From Henricia sp. BOLD:AAB3569 (Eukaryota > Echinodermata > Asteroidea > Spinulosida > Echinasteridae), in assembly GCA_037783545.1 (NCBI GenBank), contig JBBELK010000515.1:186001-250000 (forward strand): DNA of 64,000 nucleotides, read 5' to 3'. Shown piece by piece: positions 49,463 through 60,604 of this stretch; positions within the stretch are counted from its first letter, which is position 1; each line of letters opens with the position of its first letter. The notes below the pieces were generated by a model, which saw only the letters and a program-made list of their open reading frames with translations, did not search any database and was not told the DNA's origin. Position numbers and translations under genes: made by a program.

Positions 49463-51274
49463 TCACTCCATGATATTAAGTCCCACATTTTTAGTGAAAT
49501 CCAATTCTGCATAGATGATGCGATCAGGAGATTTATTGTCACTTGTTGGAGTCGGAGATGCACTGGAATTGTCTTGACTGTTGTTACTACTCACTGGAAT
49601 ATTGGACGTGATGCTACTGTCCTGACTGGGTCGTCTTTTTAATTCCTCCGATTTCTTCCTGTAGTGTCTTATACGCTTCTTCTTGGAGCCATCTCTTTCT
49701 CCTCCAAGATCGTTCACAGAAGGTTCAGAGTGGTCCGTGGCGTCTGTTTCTCCAGTAGCTACAGAGACAGTGTCTTTTGAGTCAGTGTCTTTTGATAAGG
49801 AGGTCGGACGGGGCGGTGGCGTTGGCATTTTTGTGGGGCCATTCTCAGTTTCTCCTCCTGTCGATGTCGACGGCGTATCAGCTGATTTATGTAACTCAGG
49901 CTTAGATGATACATTTAGTTTCTTAATCTGAGCGTAAATTGGGTCTTTAGTGGGTGCCTTCAGCCGAGCTTTCACCGGGGGCTCCTTGTAATGCTTGGTC
50001 GCCCTTTTCTCTTTCTTTCGTGGTCGTTGAGTTGCTTGTTTCGGGGGAGCGACTGGTTTCTTTTCAAGTGTTTGCACGGGTTTTTCGAACTTCTGGTCTA
50101 TGTTTTTGTTCAGCGTGAGGTTTTTCTTTTTTGGTTTTGGAGCAACTGCAGTTTTGGTATCGGGTTCGGGTCTCGTCTCTTTATTAACTTCGGAAGCAAT
50201 TTCGAATTCGTCTTGCGGAGCCGTTCCCGGCGTTGGATTTGGTTCATCTCTTGTTCTGTCGTCTTCGGGCGCCGCGGAAGCGACCGGTTCTTGGGAGGGA
50301 ACAACGTCCGGAGGTTGCAATATGGCGTCCAGGTTTTCGTAAGGGTGAGGACCGTCTCTGACGGACTGGCGATCACCGTCTTCGCTGGCGAAGTCCACGT
50401 CAATAGCTACGACCGGCGGCGGAACCCATGCTCCCGTCTGCAGGGAGTTCGCGTCCAGGACGGTGTGGGGCTCCAACATGGCTTCCCTGCAGAACCTGCA
50501 TTGACGATGTCTGAAGACGATAAATAGCACCGTAACAAAGAGCAATAGGGCGATGAGGCTCATTAACCCGACCACAACAAAGGGAATCACATCAGTTTGG
50601 GCCGGAGTCTTAAAAATTATAAAACAGCTTTCTGAGATCATATTAGGCCCACTTAGTGCAGCCTCGCAGACGAACGCGGGCTCCGAGTTGGATTCTAACC
50701 TGCCGGTGTAGGTGATGGAAACGGTCGTGTTCGCTCGGGTGGTCTCAATTTTATCAGGAGGCGGGGGTTCGAATTTATCCGGGACCAACAATCTCAATGA
50801 AGTGTTGGCGTGCCCAGTCGACACGCAGGTAATGGTAAAAGAATCCCCAACTGAAATAGTGCCACTGATTGGTAGGCTTTCACAAGCCGGATTCCAAGTT
50901 TTGGGCAAGACTTGCAATTCCCCCACAGACGAGTTCAGTTCTCCGAAGCCGCAATAATAATGTCCCGTGTCCTCAACTTTGCTGTTATTGATAACAAGTT
51001 CCTTATCGAAAGAACCGCCAATAACTGAAAATCGATACAGGTCATCACTAATTTCCATTCCGTCATTCCTGAACCATTTGAGTGGGATGTCATCCGATGT
51101 ATTTCCAGTTACCATGCAGGAGAATTCAACATTCCCTCCCTCGACAACTAGCCGACTTGATGGCTCCCTGTTAAATCTGAGAGCTGCCATATCTCTTGGC
51201 GTGCACGTAATCAAAATCAGCACAGATAAACGCACCAGCCACGCAACCAGTTTCAAACTTCTCCGGTCGGCCAT
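49463..51274 (-). CDS. Intronless Ig-superfamily receptor B (2 Ig, TM, ITIM-like tail)
   Basis: A 603-residue type I membrane protein counted from ATG at 51274, which has a good initiation context and begins a clear signal peptide (residues 1-29); an in-frame ATG at 51382 would add 36 residues and bury the signal. Ig1 has C53, W67 and C108 (DTGHYYC); Ig2 has C150 and C203, bracketed by C131 and C217, the extra pair shared by all four Ig genes here. Transmembrane segment about 229-254. The 349-residue tail is lysine-, proline- and serine-rich, with PY312ENL, IY447AQI and IIY588AEL. The last is a full ITIM consensus (I-x-Y-x-x-L), ten to fifteen residues from the C-terminus, as in vertebrate inhibitory receptors. 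A PTPPPRP stretch near 484-490 could bind SH3 domains. Predicted signalling receptor. Confidence 0.9.
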   Translation of the reverse strand: MADRRSLKLVAWLVRLSVLILITCTPRDMAALRFNREPSSRLVVEGGNVEFSCMVTGNTSDDIPLKWFRNDGMEISDDLYRFSVIGGSFDKELVINNSKVEDTGHYYCGFGELNSSVGELQVLPKTWNPACESLPISGTISVGDSFTITCVSTGHANTSLRLLVPDKFEPPPPDKIETTRANTTVSITYTGRLESNSEPAFVCEAALSGPNMISESCFIIFKTPAQTDVIPFVVVGLMSLIALLLFVTVLFIVFRHRQCRFCREAMLEPHTVLDANSLQTGAWVPPPVVAIDVDFASEDGDRQSVRDGPHPYENLDAILQPPDVVPSQEPVASAAPEDDRTRDEPNPTPGTAPQDEFEIASEVNKETRPEPDTKTAVAPKPKKKNLTLNKNIDQKFEKPVQTLEKKPVAPPKQATQRPRKKEKRATKHYKEPPVKARLKAPTKDPIYAQIKKLNVSSKPELHKSADTPSTSTGGETENGPTKMPTPPPRPTSLSKDTDSKDTVSVATGETDATDHSEPSVNDLGGERDGSKKKRIRHYRKKSEELKRRPSQDSSITSNIPVSSNNSQDNSSASPTPTSDNKSPDRIIYAELDFTKNVGLNIME

Positions 51275-51382
51275 CTTCGTTATAGGTACAGCTTCACCTC
51301 GTGGAGTCAAAAAAACAATAACCACAAACTTTACCAAGCAAGAAACTTTCCCACCATTCGATGTTACAAACTGTTGTCTCAT

Positions 51383-51945
51383 GTGCAGAACTGTGCATGT
51401 CCATAATTATGCGATACTTTTTGGTTAAAACTCAAGTACTCTCACTGTCCGTGCACGTCGAGGTTATACTGTACATACAATCCTGTCCTTGACGAAAAAC
51501 CACGTCACACATTTTGTCCGCAATCCCAGAGTAAAATGTTCGCCCTTTTCACACTTATTTCGCTCAAAATCGCTCGTATTTCAACTCATATCTGTTCGTT
51601 TTTAGCGTGTTGCAGTTGATCCCAACTCTTCGCTTATAAATAAAAAAGGAATCAATTCAACTAGAATATACCGCAACATCAATAACAGCAACTGCACACC
51701 ATATACGCCCATTGTGTGCACGAACACAATGGAACTCGGTGCACGTGTACATGTACGCGGAAATTCTACCTAGCCTGTAGCGAACCAATCATTGAAATCG
51801 TACATCCGGGAATCTCATTCACTTATTCTCTAGTTGTCGACACAATTAAACAAAACAATTAATTATATGTCACTTTGATGTGCATAACGTTACTATATTT
51901 TGCTATGCAGTAGAGGGAAGTTAATTTGCGCATTATGTAAATGAA
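51383..51945. other. Upstream region of Ig receptor B
   Basis: No exon or repeat recognised; GTGCACGTGTACATGTAC-type alternating tracts near 51740 are simple sequence. Confidence 0.3.
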
Positions 51946-51949
51946 TATG

Positions 51950-52255
51950 AAATGAGCGTGTCCAGATCACGTTTTTGGCTCTCATTTTTTCCCATGGGTG
52001 TCGAGATTTTGATACCATATAATATGTCAGATTTTTCTCATTAACATTCTGAAATTTCGCGTTCTCAATCCGTATATTTTCAGGGATATCGTTAAAAAAC
52101 ACCGATGTTTTGTAAACTAATTTATTTGGTTCCGTAAAGCAGTGCAGTGATCACCAACGTTTTTGCCTCCGCATCTAAATTGGAGATTGCAAATTTCCTG
52201 TTTTCTTCCCATGGACATAGTATTTTGGAAAGGTATTTTACAATTTTTGAACGAG
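51950..52255 (-). repeat. Dispersed repeat, long minus copy of the 11-kb family
   Basis: CGCGTTCTCAATCCGTATAT, AAACACCGATGTTTTGTAAA and TAAATTGGAGATTGCAAATT are complements of blocks in 11200-11400. This copy is the longest of the four. Confidence 0.7.
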
Positions 52256-52264
52256 CTGATTTAA

Positions 52265-52843
52265 AAGCTCCCGAAATAAAATAACTTTACACACACTCTT
52301 TGCTGCATATTATGAATCATTTTTTAGAAAGACATCACTACTGTTCATTGTGAAGTAAAATGAATACAAGTTAGCATTTTTTCAACTTTAAAAATATCTG
52401 CACAGAAGCTTACAGAAAGAGAGCGCTGTTTGGGGCATATCACCTCAGGAACGCACAAGAAAAAAAATGCAGTAAAAACATGAAGTTTAGAACTGGAATT
52501 CAATTGTGGCAAACTACTGCGGTTTCCATGCACGTACCTTCTGTTTTTCATGGTTCACAACAGGCAACACGTAAACAAAAACACAAACAGCCATACAAGG
52601 GCTACAGAAGTTTCAAAACGTTGGCGACAATGGTGGAATCTTTTGTGAACATTTGAGTGTGCTTTTCCTGTTTGCCTAATGTGACATCACAACTTTACCA
52701 TGAATATGCAAATTTGTACGAGACAAATTGAGCATAAAACCAAAACCTTGGTTTTTAACTCCTAAACATTTTATAAATATGGTTTTTAGAACAGTAATTG
52801 CATCCTAGTTTCCTTGATAAAAAAATACAATTTTTAGGGTCCT
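52265..52843 (+). mobile_element. TTAA-flanked MITE, copy 2
   Basis: TTAA at 52261-52264 and 52844-52847. Internal blocks match 28517-29089: GAGAGCGCTGTTTGGGG, CAAACTACTGCGGTTTC and ACCATGAATATGCAAATT. 52850-53460 shows nothing except a partial GACGTCAGTTGCC-family fragment near 53345-53420. Confidence 0.7.
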
Positions 52844-53466
52844 TTAAACGGTGTTTTTCTAAATTTGTGCATGAGCCTTATGTCATTTCCCTCCGTTTGT
52901 ACATGTAAGTTGTAACGTGTAGTTTTAGACCCATAAAATAATTGCTCAGGCCGTATACAATCTGTGCTCGTGGTTGAATTGTACAGAGCACGAACATGCA
53001 TCCTTGCGTAATAAAGCCAGGTCTACATGTATTAAACTCCGGTATGGGCGTTGCCCGAACGATTTCTGCATGCGTAATTGCTATGGCATGATGAGATATG
53101 TGATTGCGTGTATAAGCGTACTTGCCATAGAGACGGATATATTTTGCATTTGAATACGTTCTGGTGGGCCTTTTTATTAAAACCACTGATGCCTGACCTT
53201 AGAAGCATATGGGTTGAACTAAACGAAGGCGTTGCAAATGTGTAATGGCTTTTAATGGGGTTTTCCCATATACATTTCCATCGATCGAGTTTTCCCTCAC
53301 TAAAATCGACCATTGATCTCTAAACACTGGGTGGTACGAGAATATTCTATACGAAAGTGTGACGTCCATTGCCTGGCTCTAAACATTAGCTGGTAATCTG
53401 AAACGTCCAGTGCATGAAATAAAGGTAGTTAAAGGTGGTTAAAAAATGAATGCACATTCGTTTTAA

Positions 53467-54099
53467 AGGAAGGACAACACTTGCAAAGGGTTGCCTAACT
53501 CTGTACGCTTCGTGTAAGTCGCCATCTTTTGCAGTTTGGCGCTCGGACTTAGAGGGCGTGAGTCAGAACACAACAGATTTATAGCTCTATGATCTTTACA
53601 TACTTCGCGGCGTATGGGCATCATCCATGCAATCGTTGCATGGTTGACGTAATCATCCCTTTCCAAATTTCAAATATGGCGCAGCACATAGTTGCATTAG
53701 TTGCAGAGTTTATCGACAAAATTAAAGGAAGGGACAACACTTGTTTGAAGTTATCGACGAATTAAATCATAAATTTTTCCGATGTATTGCCCGGTGCATA
53801 AACCTTCATGAGAATCAGAGAATCTTGTTTTCGGTAACCCAATTAATTTTGATGATAAACTCATGCAACTATGTACTGCGCTATATTTGAAAGGGATGAT
53901 GACGTCAACCATGCAACGATTGCATGGATGGCGTCAAGATTGATGCCTTGTTTCCTGACTCCCATACGCCGTGAAGTATGTAAAAATCTGTTGTGTCCCG
54001 ACTCACGCCCTCTCACGTCCGAGCGCCGAACTGAAAAAGATGGCGACTTACATGAAGCGTTCAATGTTCGGCAACCCTTTGCTAGTGTTGTCCGTTCCT
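53467..54099. mobile_element. TTAA-flanked element with ~230-bp inverted ends
   Basis: TTAA at 53463-53466 and 54100-54103; starts AGGAAGGACAACACTTGCAA and ends GTGTTGTCCGTTCCT. Arms mirror through AGGGCGTGAGTC and GCATGGATG blocks for about 230 bp. Long arms, TTAA and an AGG start fit Kolobok. The 138-residue frame inside is incidental. Confidence 0.85.
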
Positions 54100-54290
54100 T
54101 TAAATCCGTTGGCAAGTCACAACGTTATTTAGGATCTAAATTAGGACATTTTTTGGACACGTATAGTGACATTGGTGTCACATTGGTGATGATTATGGGA
54201 TTGTACATGTATTGGGGTGGCGGTACTAATATATATTGTTTTTTAAAGAGAAAATATTCCAAAATAGGTCTCCAGAAATTTAGTTAATTA

Positions 54291-54523
54291 CAGTTGTAGT
54301 CAGAAGTTCACATACAACTGTGTTAAAACTGGTGTGTTTAAACTTGCGTTGTCACCATTTTTGTGACTCTCTTTACTAAAGTCGTGATTTTGTGGAATTC
54401 CTCACTTGCTTGCAGTACTTAAAACATAGCTTACGGACCTTGCAATGGTTCGGGTAGTCCTGTTTACCATTTTGGGTGATGATGGTAGTGGTGTACATGT
54501 ATGTAAACTTCTGACTTCAACTG
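54291..54523. mobile_element. Tc1-like MITE, copy 2
   Basis: TA at 54289-54290 and 54524-54525; CAGTTGTAGTCAGAAGTTCA at left and TGTAAACTTCTGACTTCAAC-TG at right, about 30-bp inverted ends of the Tc1 / Sleeping Beauty type. 233 bp, so no transposase. Confidence 0.87.
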
Positions 54524-54529
54524 TATATG

Positions 54530-55730
54530 TTGTTAAAGGGATTGGGACACAATTTCTGTTAAAAAGCCACTGATGTTTTGCAGATCTGGTATACCTTTAT
54601 CCATACCTTTGAGTTGTCACAACCACAACAGATCACAGCATGTGGCCTACGCCATAAATGAAAGAAATGCTTTCTTTGGTAGGCCTACATGTACTATTGT
54701 TATTCATATTTTACCCCGAAATTGAAGGTCGCAAACCTTGGGTGTGTTTTTCTTCAACAGGATTGTGTTTTGCTAAAACCTCGAAATCACTGACCCGCGC
54801 CATTTGGGCTGTGGTGAAATTTCGTTCCCATGAACGTTGGAATTTAGTTTCTTTTGAATTGGACACTGCTGACGAAATCTATTCATAAACAGCAGATAAA
54901 GGTGGCAGCCATATTGGTTTTCTTTCTTTTTTGGCTTTATTTATTTACACCGATATTTTGATTTGAAGCTTTTACATTTCTACTGAATTTGCCTGGTTTA
55001 AATACAAAAATGTGTAGAAAACTATAATGTTCTTTAGCTTAAAATAAAATGCTTATTTTCAAAATAGTATAAATTTCGAGAAAGGTTTTTTTCTTGTTAT
55101 AATTTTTGCTCTAAACGACCGATTAACATCTATTGCATCTGATTTTTTATATAATATACCAGGAATTTATACAAAATATCCAAATAAAAAGTCATATTTA
55201 CAAGCGGAAAGCACCAATTTAAGATCTACCAGCTACTTCATTTTCGAAAATATTTATGAAATATGGTTAGCAGAAAAAACTGGTGTTTAAAATAATAAGA
55301 TATTGTAGGCGAACTGAATAACAAAAAAATGAAGTCTACAGCCTGCCATTGGTCACCATCTTAACTGGTTTCCTACATTCCTTGGTAACCATGTAAGCTA
55401 TCGTGTACATATCGAGAACGCATTGCGAACAAATGCTTTTGGTGCGTTTCTTAAAATAAAAACAATATTTCCTTGACAATCTTTCTTAAAGAAAGATTAC
55501 CAAAAACCCACGGTAAAACTTTATGCTGAGTCGATAATAAAAAGCAATTTTATGAAAACAAATATCTTCCAATTTTCACAAATTCTTTGGACAAAACAAA
55601 ACTTCTGCAATAGTAGTTCAGATCAGTAACCTCTTTCTTTCAGTCATTTTGATTCCTACAGGCCTTGTTTACATGAGGAACATAATTTCAGTCGTGTCAC
55701 TCGAATGGGTTTATCATATGTACATTGCTG
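54530..55730. other. AT-rich interval without recognised features
   Basis: No exon, RNA gene or clear repeat on either strand. 55735-55830 holds a fragment of the CGTGTCCCCTGAATC MITE family. Confidence 0.3.
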
Positions 55731-56101
55731 ACTGCAAAGGTACCAGACTACTTCGCATTCCAAACTAGTCTGGTACCCTCTCGTTCAGTAGCTTACATTT
55801 TATGAAACGGGTTCAGGGGACATGACTGAAAATGGCGTCTGTGCATGCACATGAAAATCAGAGCCTTTCATGGCACGATGACTATGTGGGTAAACTGCGC
55901 CAAATTGCTGGCAAATTCTTGCCACCTTCAAAATAATCTAATGATAAAGGATTTTGAAGGCCCAAAATATAATAAGTCGTCATGAAATAGGCGTTGATAA
56001 AAAGTCTGGGGTGCGTTCCAGTTACGCGAACGCTCCAAACGTTCGCCACTGGTTACAGTGTTTTTGTGCACTCGTCTATGGAAAGCACCAGCTGTTGGCG
56101 A

Positions 56102-56252
56102 ACGTTGGACGTAAAACGCGAACGTGAACGCGAAATGCTTTGAGGACTTTGTCGTTTACTTTGAGGCAAAATAACTTGCCGTGACAAAAATTCGAACCAA
56201 TGCTCAAGCAATTTCGCGTTCACGTTCGCGTTTTACGTGCATCTATACCTCC
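56102..56252. mobile_element. Short MITE with GTAAAACGCGAACGTGAACG ends
   Basis: ACGTAAAACGCGAACGTGAA at left and TTCACGTTCGCGTTTTACGT at right, about 150 bp. Same family as the nested element at 3864-4111. 56260-56850 shows nothing else. Confidence 0.75.
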
Positions 56253-56855
56253 TATTGTTTGCGCGTTTGAACGCACCCATGATCTATGGGCTTGCAAAAT
56301 GCTCTGTTTATGACCTTTGCTGTATAGTCTATACATAATTTCAGTTAACCTCAACAGATCTATACCTAATCGTGGAAATTTCGTTGCAAAATCGAACATT
56401 TTAGGCATACCTATAGCCCCATCCTGTAAAATTTATCACAATAAGCCTCTAAATATGCAGGAAAATGTCCGCCATTTTGTTTTTATTCGAGCAATTATTG
56501 CAACTGAAATGTGACCGCAACACAAACGGGCCGCAACGTCGGCAATTTGTTTGAATTTTGTTGTGATGTTATAATAAAATCTAAACATTGTATGAAATTT
56601 TGTGATTTTAGCTATTGGGAACATGGTGGTTGCTGTATATATTAACATTTTAAAGAGGCTTAATTTGGGGTCCTTTGACTTTAAACGCAGATTTCTCGCA
56701 TTTGTATATATTCAGACATGGCCAGATTCAGTAAGTGGTAATTAAGCATGATCTTAAAGCGTATTCTAAAACTGTTATTTGGAGCCGACTTTATACAGCC
56801 TATTCGTGGTGGATGGTCACATCTGTTAGAAATGATTTTCCTTTAATTTTGGTGT

Positions 56856-58412
56856 CTACTCGAAGTCTGGATCCATGATCGGTTCTGAAGAAGGGTAAGA
56901 CTGAGACAAAGAATTGCTATGCACACTGTCTCTTTGGAACGTCTCGATACCGTCATTGGCCTCATCGCTTTGGAAAGCCTCGTTGAGATTCTGGTACCTG
57001 GGCCCTTTCTCGCCGGTCTCGAAATCGTTGCTTGTGCTGGCTTCCTTGGGCCCCCCGTCGAAGGGAATCGATTCCTGACCTCCCTGGAAATCCTCGATCG
57101 GAGCCATCTCCTCGTCGTAAACCTCGATGAAGTCCCCGTCCCCTGCCTCTCGGGCTGTAGTCGGTCTGGACCGGTTCACGGAGTACCTCAGTCGGTCTTT
57201 TTGTTTGTCGTCTTCTAGGTTCGATCTGTCCACGCACAAGATGCAGCCGACGACTACGAAGAAGATTAGGACAACGGCAGCAATGGCGCCAATTATGACC
57301 AGGATCAGCCATGTTGGAAGCGCCCCCAGGCGTTGGATCTCCATCCTGTCTTCGCCAACTCCGATCTCGTTAGTAGCGCGGCAGTAGAAGTCCTTCCCGA
57401 CGTCATCTGTCGTCAACTCGATCCTAATTGCCGTTGTGCCTAGTTCGCTTGTAGGTACGGGCTCCGAGGTCTTATTTAAAGGAAGAATAATCCTAGGGCC
57501 GAGTGTTATAGCCGGGTAGCCGTAGGCTTTGCACGTCAGCTCCACTGAAATCGTCTCTAGAAGCTGAACGCCGACAATTTTGGGGGACACGGTAACTTTG
57601 GGTTCAAAGCGGACTTTGAGGAGATTTTGAGGCCCGGATACATCATCATCTGTACATGACCTCTCAGCTGATGTCCTAGCGGGGTGGCTCTCCGTGCATC
57701 GGAAGTAAGACTGATGATCGATACTGGATAGTTCCACCCTAGCCGTAGTCGTCACGAAATCATCTTGTACGATCGTCTGGCTTGGTAGGTCTTCCACCAC
57801 GTTGTTCCCCTTGACTCGGGCCCAGGACAAGCTGGGTAAGGGTATCCCACCCATTGAGGAGCATGTCAGACTCAGAGTGTCCCCCTCCTCGTATTCGCCT
57901 TGGGCGTTGGGCTTCGGTGTCCCGTTGCACTGGAAAAATTCCGGCTGTGGAACCACGGCCTTGTCCACCACCGACAAAATAGCTCCTGCCTCCAAAGCGG
58001 ATGACGCGTAGTCCCTTGGATCGCTAACCAAACAAGTATACGACCCGGTATCAAGGGAAGTCACATTAGCAACTTGGAGGTTATACTCTCCCATCCCTGG
58101 GTCTCCGACGAATTGAAATCTGGGGTAGGAGTTGTGAGTGTTGGTATTTGGACCCAGGGTGAAATCTTTCCCGGCGGCGTTCTCCGCGGATCGCTGGTTG
58201 ATGTTCCAGAAGACGAGATGACTTCCTCGATTGGCGATGGTGCAGTAAAAAGTCACTGGGAAACCTTGGACGGCTGTGGTGTCACTCGGTGTTACCGAAA
58301 ACGACGGCTGGTCGTTACTTTGTGACAAAACTTCCGGTGTCACCAACAAAGCGACAATGACACAACATATGATCGCCACGCGTTGGCACGCCATGCTTAG
58401 ATCAAAATTCAA
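56856..58412 (-). CDS. Intronless Ig-superfamily receptor C (3 Ig, TM, tail)
   Basis: A 518-residue type I membrane protein in one exon. Signal peptide 1-30; Ig1 with C57, W69 and C127 (DTGSYTC); Ig2 with C184, W197 and C239, bracketed by the extra pair C162 and C253; Ig3 with C294 and C344; transmembrane about 366-393; tail of 125 residues. The tail contains LRYSVNRSRPT, FQGGQES and FETGEKGPRY473QNLNEAFQ, all conserved in receptor D (62647-64000), so C and D are the closest pair. Y473QNL is at once a YxN (Grb2-type SH2) and YxxL motif. N-glycosylation sites lie in the ectodomain (NVT at 116, NGT at 163, NKT at 313). Likely a surface recognition receptor; ligand unknown. No vertebrate orthologue is claimed. 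Confidence 0.9.
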   Translation of the reverse strand: MNFDLSMACQRVAIICCVIVALLVTPEVLSQSNDQPSFSVTPSDTTAVQGFPVTFYCTIANRGSHLVFWNINQRSAENAAGKDFTLGPNTNTHNSYPRFQFVGDPGMGEYNLQVANVTSLDTGSYTCLVSDPRDYASSALEAGAILSVVDKAVVPQPEFFQCNGTPKPNAQGEYEEGDTLSLTCSSMGGIPLPSLSWARVKGNNVVEDLPSQTIVQDDFVTTTARVELSSIDHQSYFRCTESHPARTSAERSCTDDDVSGPQNLLKVRFEPKVTVSPKIVGVQLLETISVELTCKAYGYPAITLGPRIILPLNKTSEPVPTSELGTTAIRIELTTDDVGKDFYCRATNEIGVGEDRMEIQRLGALPTWLILVIIGAIAAVVLIFFVVVGCILCVDRSNLEDDKQKDRLRYSVNRSRPTTAREAGDGDFIEVYDEEMAPIEDFQGGQESIPFDGGPKEASTSNDFETGEKGPRYQNLNEAFQSDEANDGIETFQRDSVHSNSLSQSYPSSEPIMDPDFE

Positions 58413-59590
58413 GTCAATGGAACTTCAAATCACACGAGGTCCTCTCTTCGTCTTAGACGTCTTTTAGATTTCACTTCCAACAACGTATTTTAGCTTCACT
58501 CCCGAATCATCAACACGACAGTTTAACATTCAAAGTTCGTGCTGCTGGTTTCTTGATCAAAAAAATCTTTGTGACTTGAATCATCTGTTAAATTTGACGA
58601 AAGAAGTTTATGCTTGTTAGGGCATTTGCCCGTGTAGTCATCAGTCACCCCAGCTTAGTTCAACTGCAATTTTCCACAGCAAACTAACTCACCAGGGCGC
58701 GGTTTGGTTTGTCTTTCATCGTGGTATCTGACCTGTGACCTGTGTTTACTTTCGATTCGTGCTGGAATCAAACATTTTTCCAATGGGGGAGTACAGAGAT
58801 GTGCCTTGCAATCCGCTTTTTAGTTCAGACATTTATTCCTTTCCATAATCCTTTCGTCCAATCATTTATTCTCAATGTTACACTTTTAAATGAGTGAATG
58901 ATAACACTCTAACGATATTTAGCAGAAATATAAGTTTAGTTAATCTATAGGATCGCCCCTCCAAGGCAAGAGTTCCATGACCCAGACGGTGTTTCTAGTT
59001 TGCACAATTCCGAGCTTTCGCTTGTCAAAACAGCGAACAAAAAGGGGGTGTACAATGGGTACATGGCCATGGGGTTTAGCCTGACTCGCTGAGCAAAGGG
59101 GCTGCATTCGTTGGCGTTCGGCTAATTCTTAAACCAACAAAAAACTAGAACTTGACATATTTCTCTTGCCGAGATGTGGGCGAAAGTTGTTATACCAAAA
59201 CAACATGTGAATGGTCATGATCGCATGAAAAATTACTTTGTAAAGTAATAAGAATGACATGATGCAATGCTTGTGGAAAATGCATTTCTTTTGTACGCCC
59301 TTATATAGAGCTCGTACACAAGATACAAAAGTAAATCTACACAATTATTATGAAATACCATATAGTTGATTGATAATGCTGCTGCCCATTTTCGAAATTT
59401 AATCAGTCCTCAAATTTAATTTTCTCTTTGTATATACACCATTAGTTGTTGTTTTTTAACCTACGGCAGAACAAAAGGAGAGGGCGCAATTCCATTCGGG
59501 TATACATTTTATGTAAAAACGTATTTCTTTCTAAGAAATTGATTTACTTGTTGCATGTGTAATCATGGATGTTACAAAGACAGAGCTGCA
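58413..59590. other. Upstream region of Ig receptor C
   Basis: Promoter side of the gene; no exon or repeat recognised with confidence. Confidence 0.3.
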
Positions 59591-59733
59591 TGTATATATA
59601 AAGTAAATGCAGTGACCATCCTCGAGACCGTTAAAAAGTAGCCACTATAAAAAGGTGGGCTCTTTATAAAGGTTGAATTAGCATTGTACACATGGCATTT
59701 GGGACCAAAGATGGATGGCCAGTATATAAACCA

Positions 59734-60000
59734 TCGATATATAATCACTGGATGAAGTATGCAATAGCAGTTCATACGAAAATTGAAGCCATGCGCCGGC
59801 CGCCATTGTACCCCACGAACAATGCTTGGCCTAGACTGCTCCCCGATCCATGCGATCGCTTGCATTCCACTTAACACATGTGGAGCACTAGTGAAGACAG
59901 TATGGCTAGTCTAGGCAAGGCATTGTATTTGGTGGGGTACAATGGTGGACGGTGGCTTCAATTTTAGACGTCGTTGCTTTATCCAGTAATTATATATCGA
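59734..60000. mobile_element. MITE with TCGATATATAAT ends and long arms
   Basis: TCGATATATAATCACTGGAT at left and ATCCAGTAATTATATATCGA at right; arms continue through ATTGAAGCCA, CCATTGTACCCCAC and GGCCTAGACT blocks. About 267 bp. Confidence 0.8.
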
Positions 60001-60063
60001 TGATATAAACAGGTGGCATCTTTATCCAGTAGTCACCATAGACTTGTTTGACTGTAAATGGAG

Positions 60064-60225
60064 AGCCGAAGTGTGACGTGTTTGCCATGGTAACTGGCTC
60101 TAAACATCACGGCTGCCAAATAAAGCGCCATTGCAAAAGTACAGGGACACGGTTAAGTGAATTTTAGTGTAGAGCCATTTCCTACGCAACTAACAAAGGG
60201 GTGACGTATTCACTACCGCTGTCTA
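60064..60225. mobile_element. MITE, GACGTCAGTTGCC family, diverged copy 3
   Basis: AAGTGTGACGTGTTTGCCAT at left, GGGGTGACGTATTCACTACC at right. It sits 45 bp from copy 4. Confidence 0.65.
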
Positions 60226-60270
60226 TGTAATGACGTTTACTTCGAATATCAGATTAAAGCGCGCCCTCCT

Positions 60271-60434
60271 ATAGACTACTAAAGTGTGACGTCAGTTGCC
60301 ATGGTAATTGGGTCTGAACATTCGCTGGTAATCTGAAACGTATATTGGTATAGCGCAGGGAAAGGTTCACTGGTTTTAGTGTAGACCCAATAACCATGGC
60401 AACACACAAGAGGTGACGTTTTCACTTTAGTGGT
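60271..60434. mobile_element. MITE, GACGTCAGTTGCC family, copy 4
   Basis: TATAGACTACTAAAGTGTGA at left and TCACTTTAGTGGTCTGT at right, with TGACGTCAGTTGCCATGGTA and ACCATGGCAACACACAAG as inner mirror blocks; the clearest copy of the family. Confidence 0.8.
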
Positions 60435-60604
60435 CTGTTGTGCCCGCCATGCATACTTGAAAAATGTTAGTTAATAGTCTCAAACAGGTTCAAGCCAGTT
60501 GGTGCTCATTCCACGACCAGAAAATGTCCAATGTATATTGCGTATATTTTTCTAGTATTATCTGGAGTAAATACAGGGAACTAGACAATATGGTGCCACA
60601 TTAT

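Noticed and set aside
49991-50527. 178-residue plus-strand frame and similar frames opposite the Ig, GPCR and 450-codon genes
   Set aside because: Antisense shadows of GC-rich coding sequence; no domain or splice support.
51275-51382. Upstream start for Ig receptor B, adding 36 residues
   Set aside because: It would place the signal peptide internally; the second ATG has a better context and is followed directly by the hydrophobic segment.
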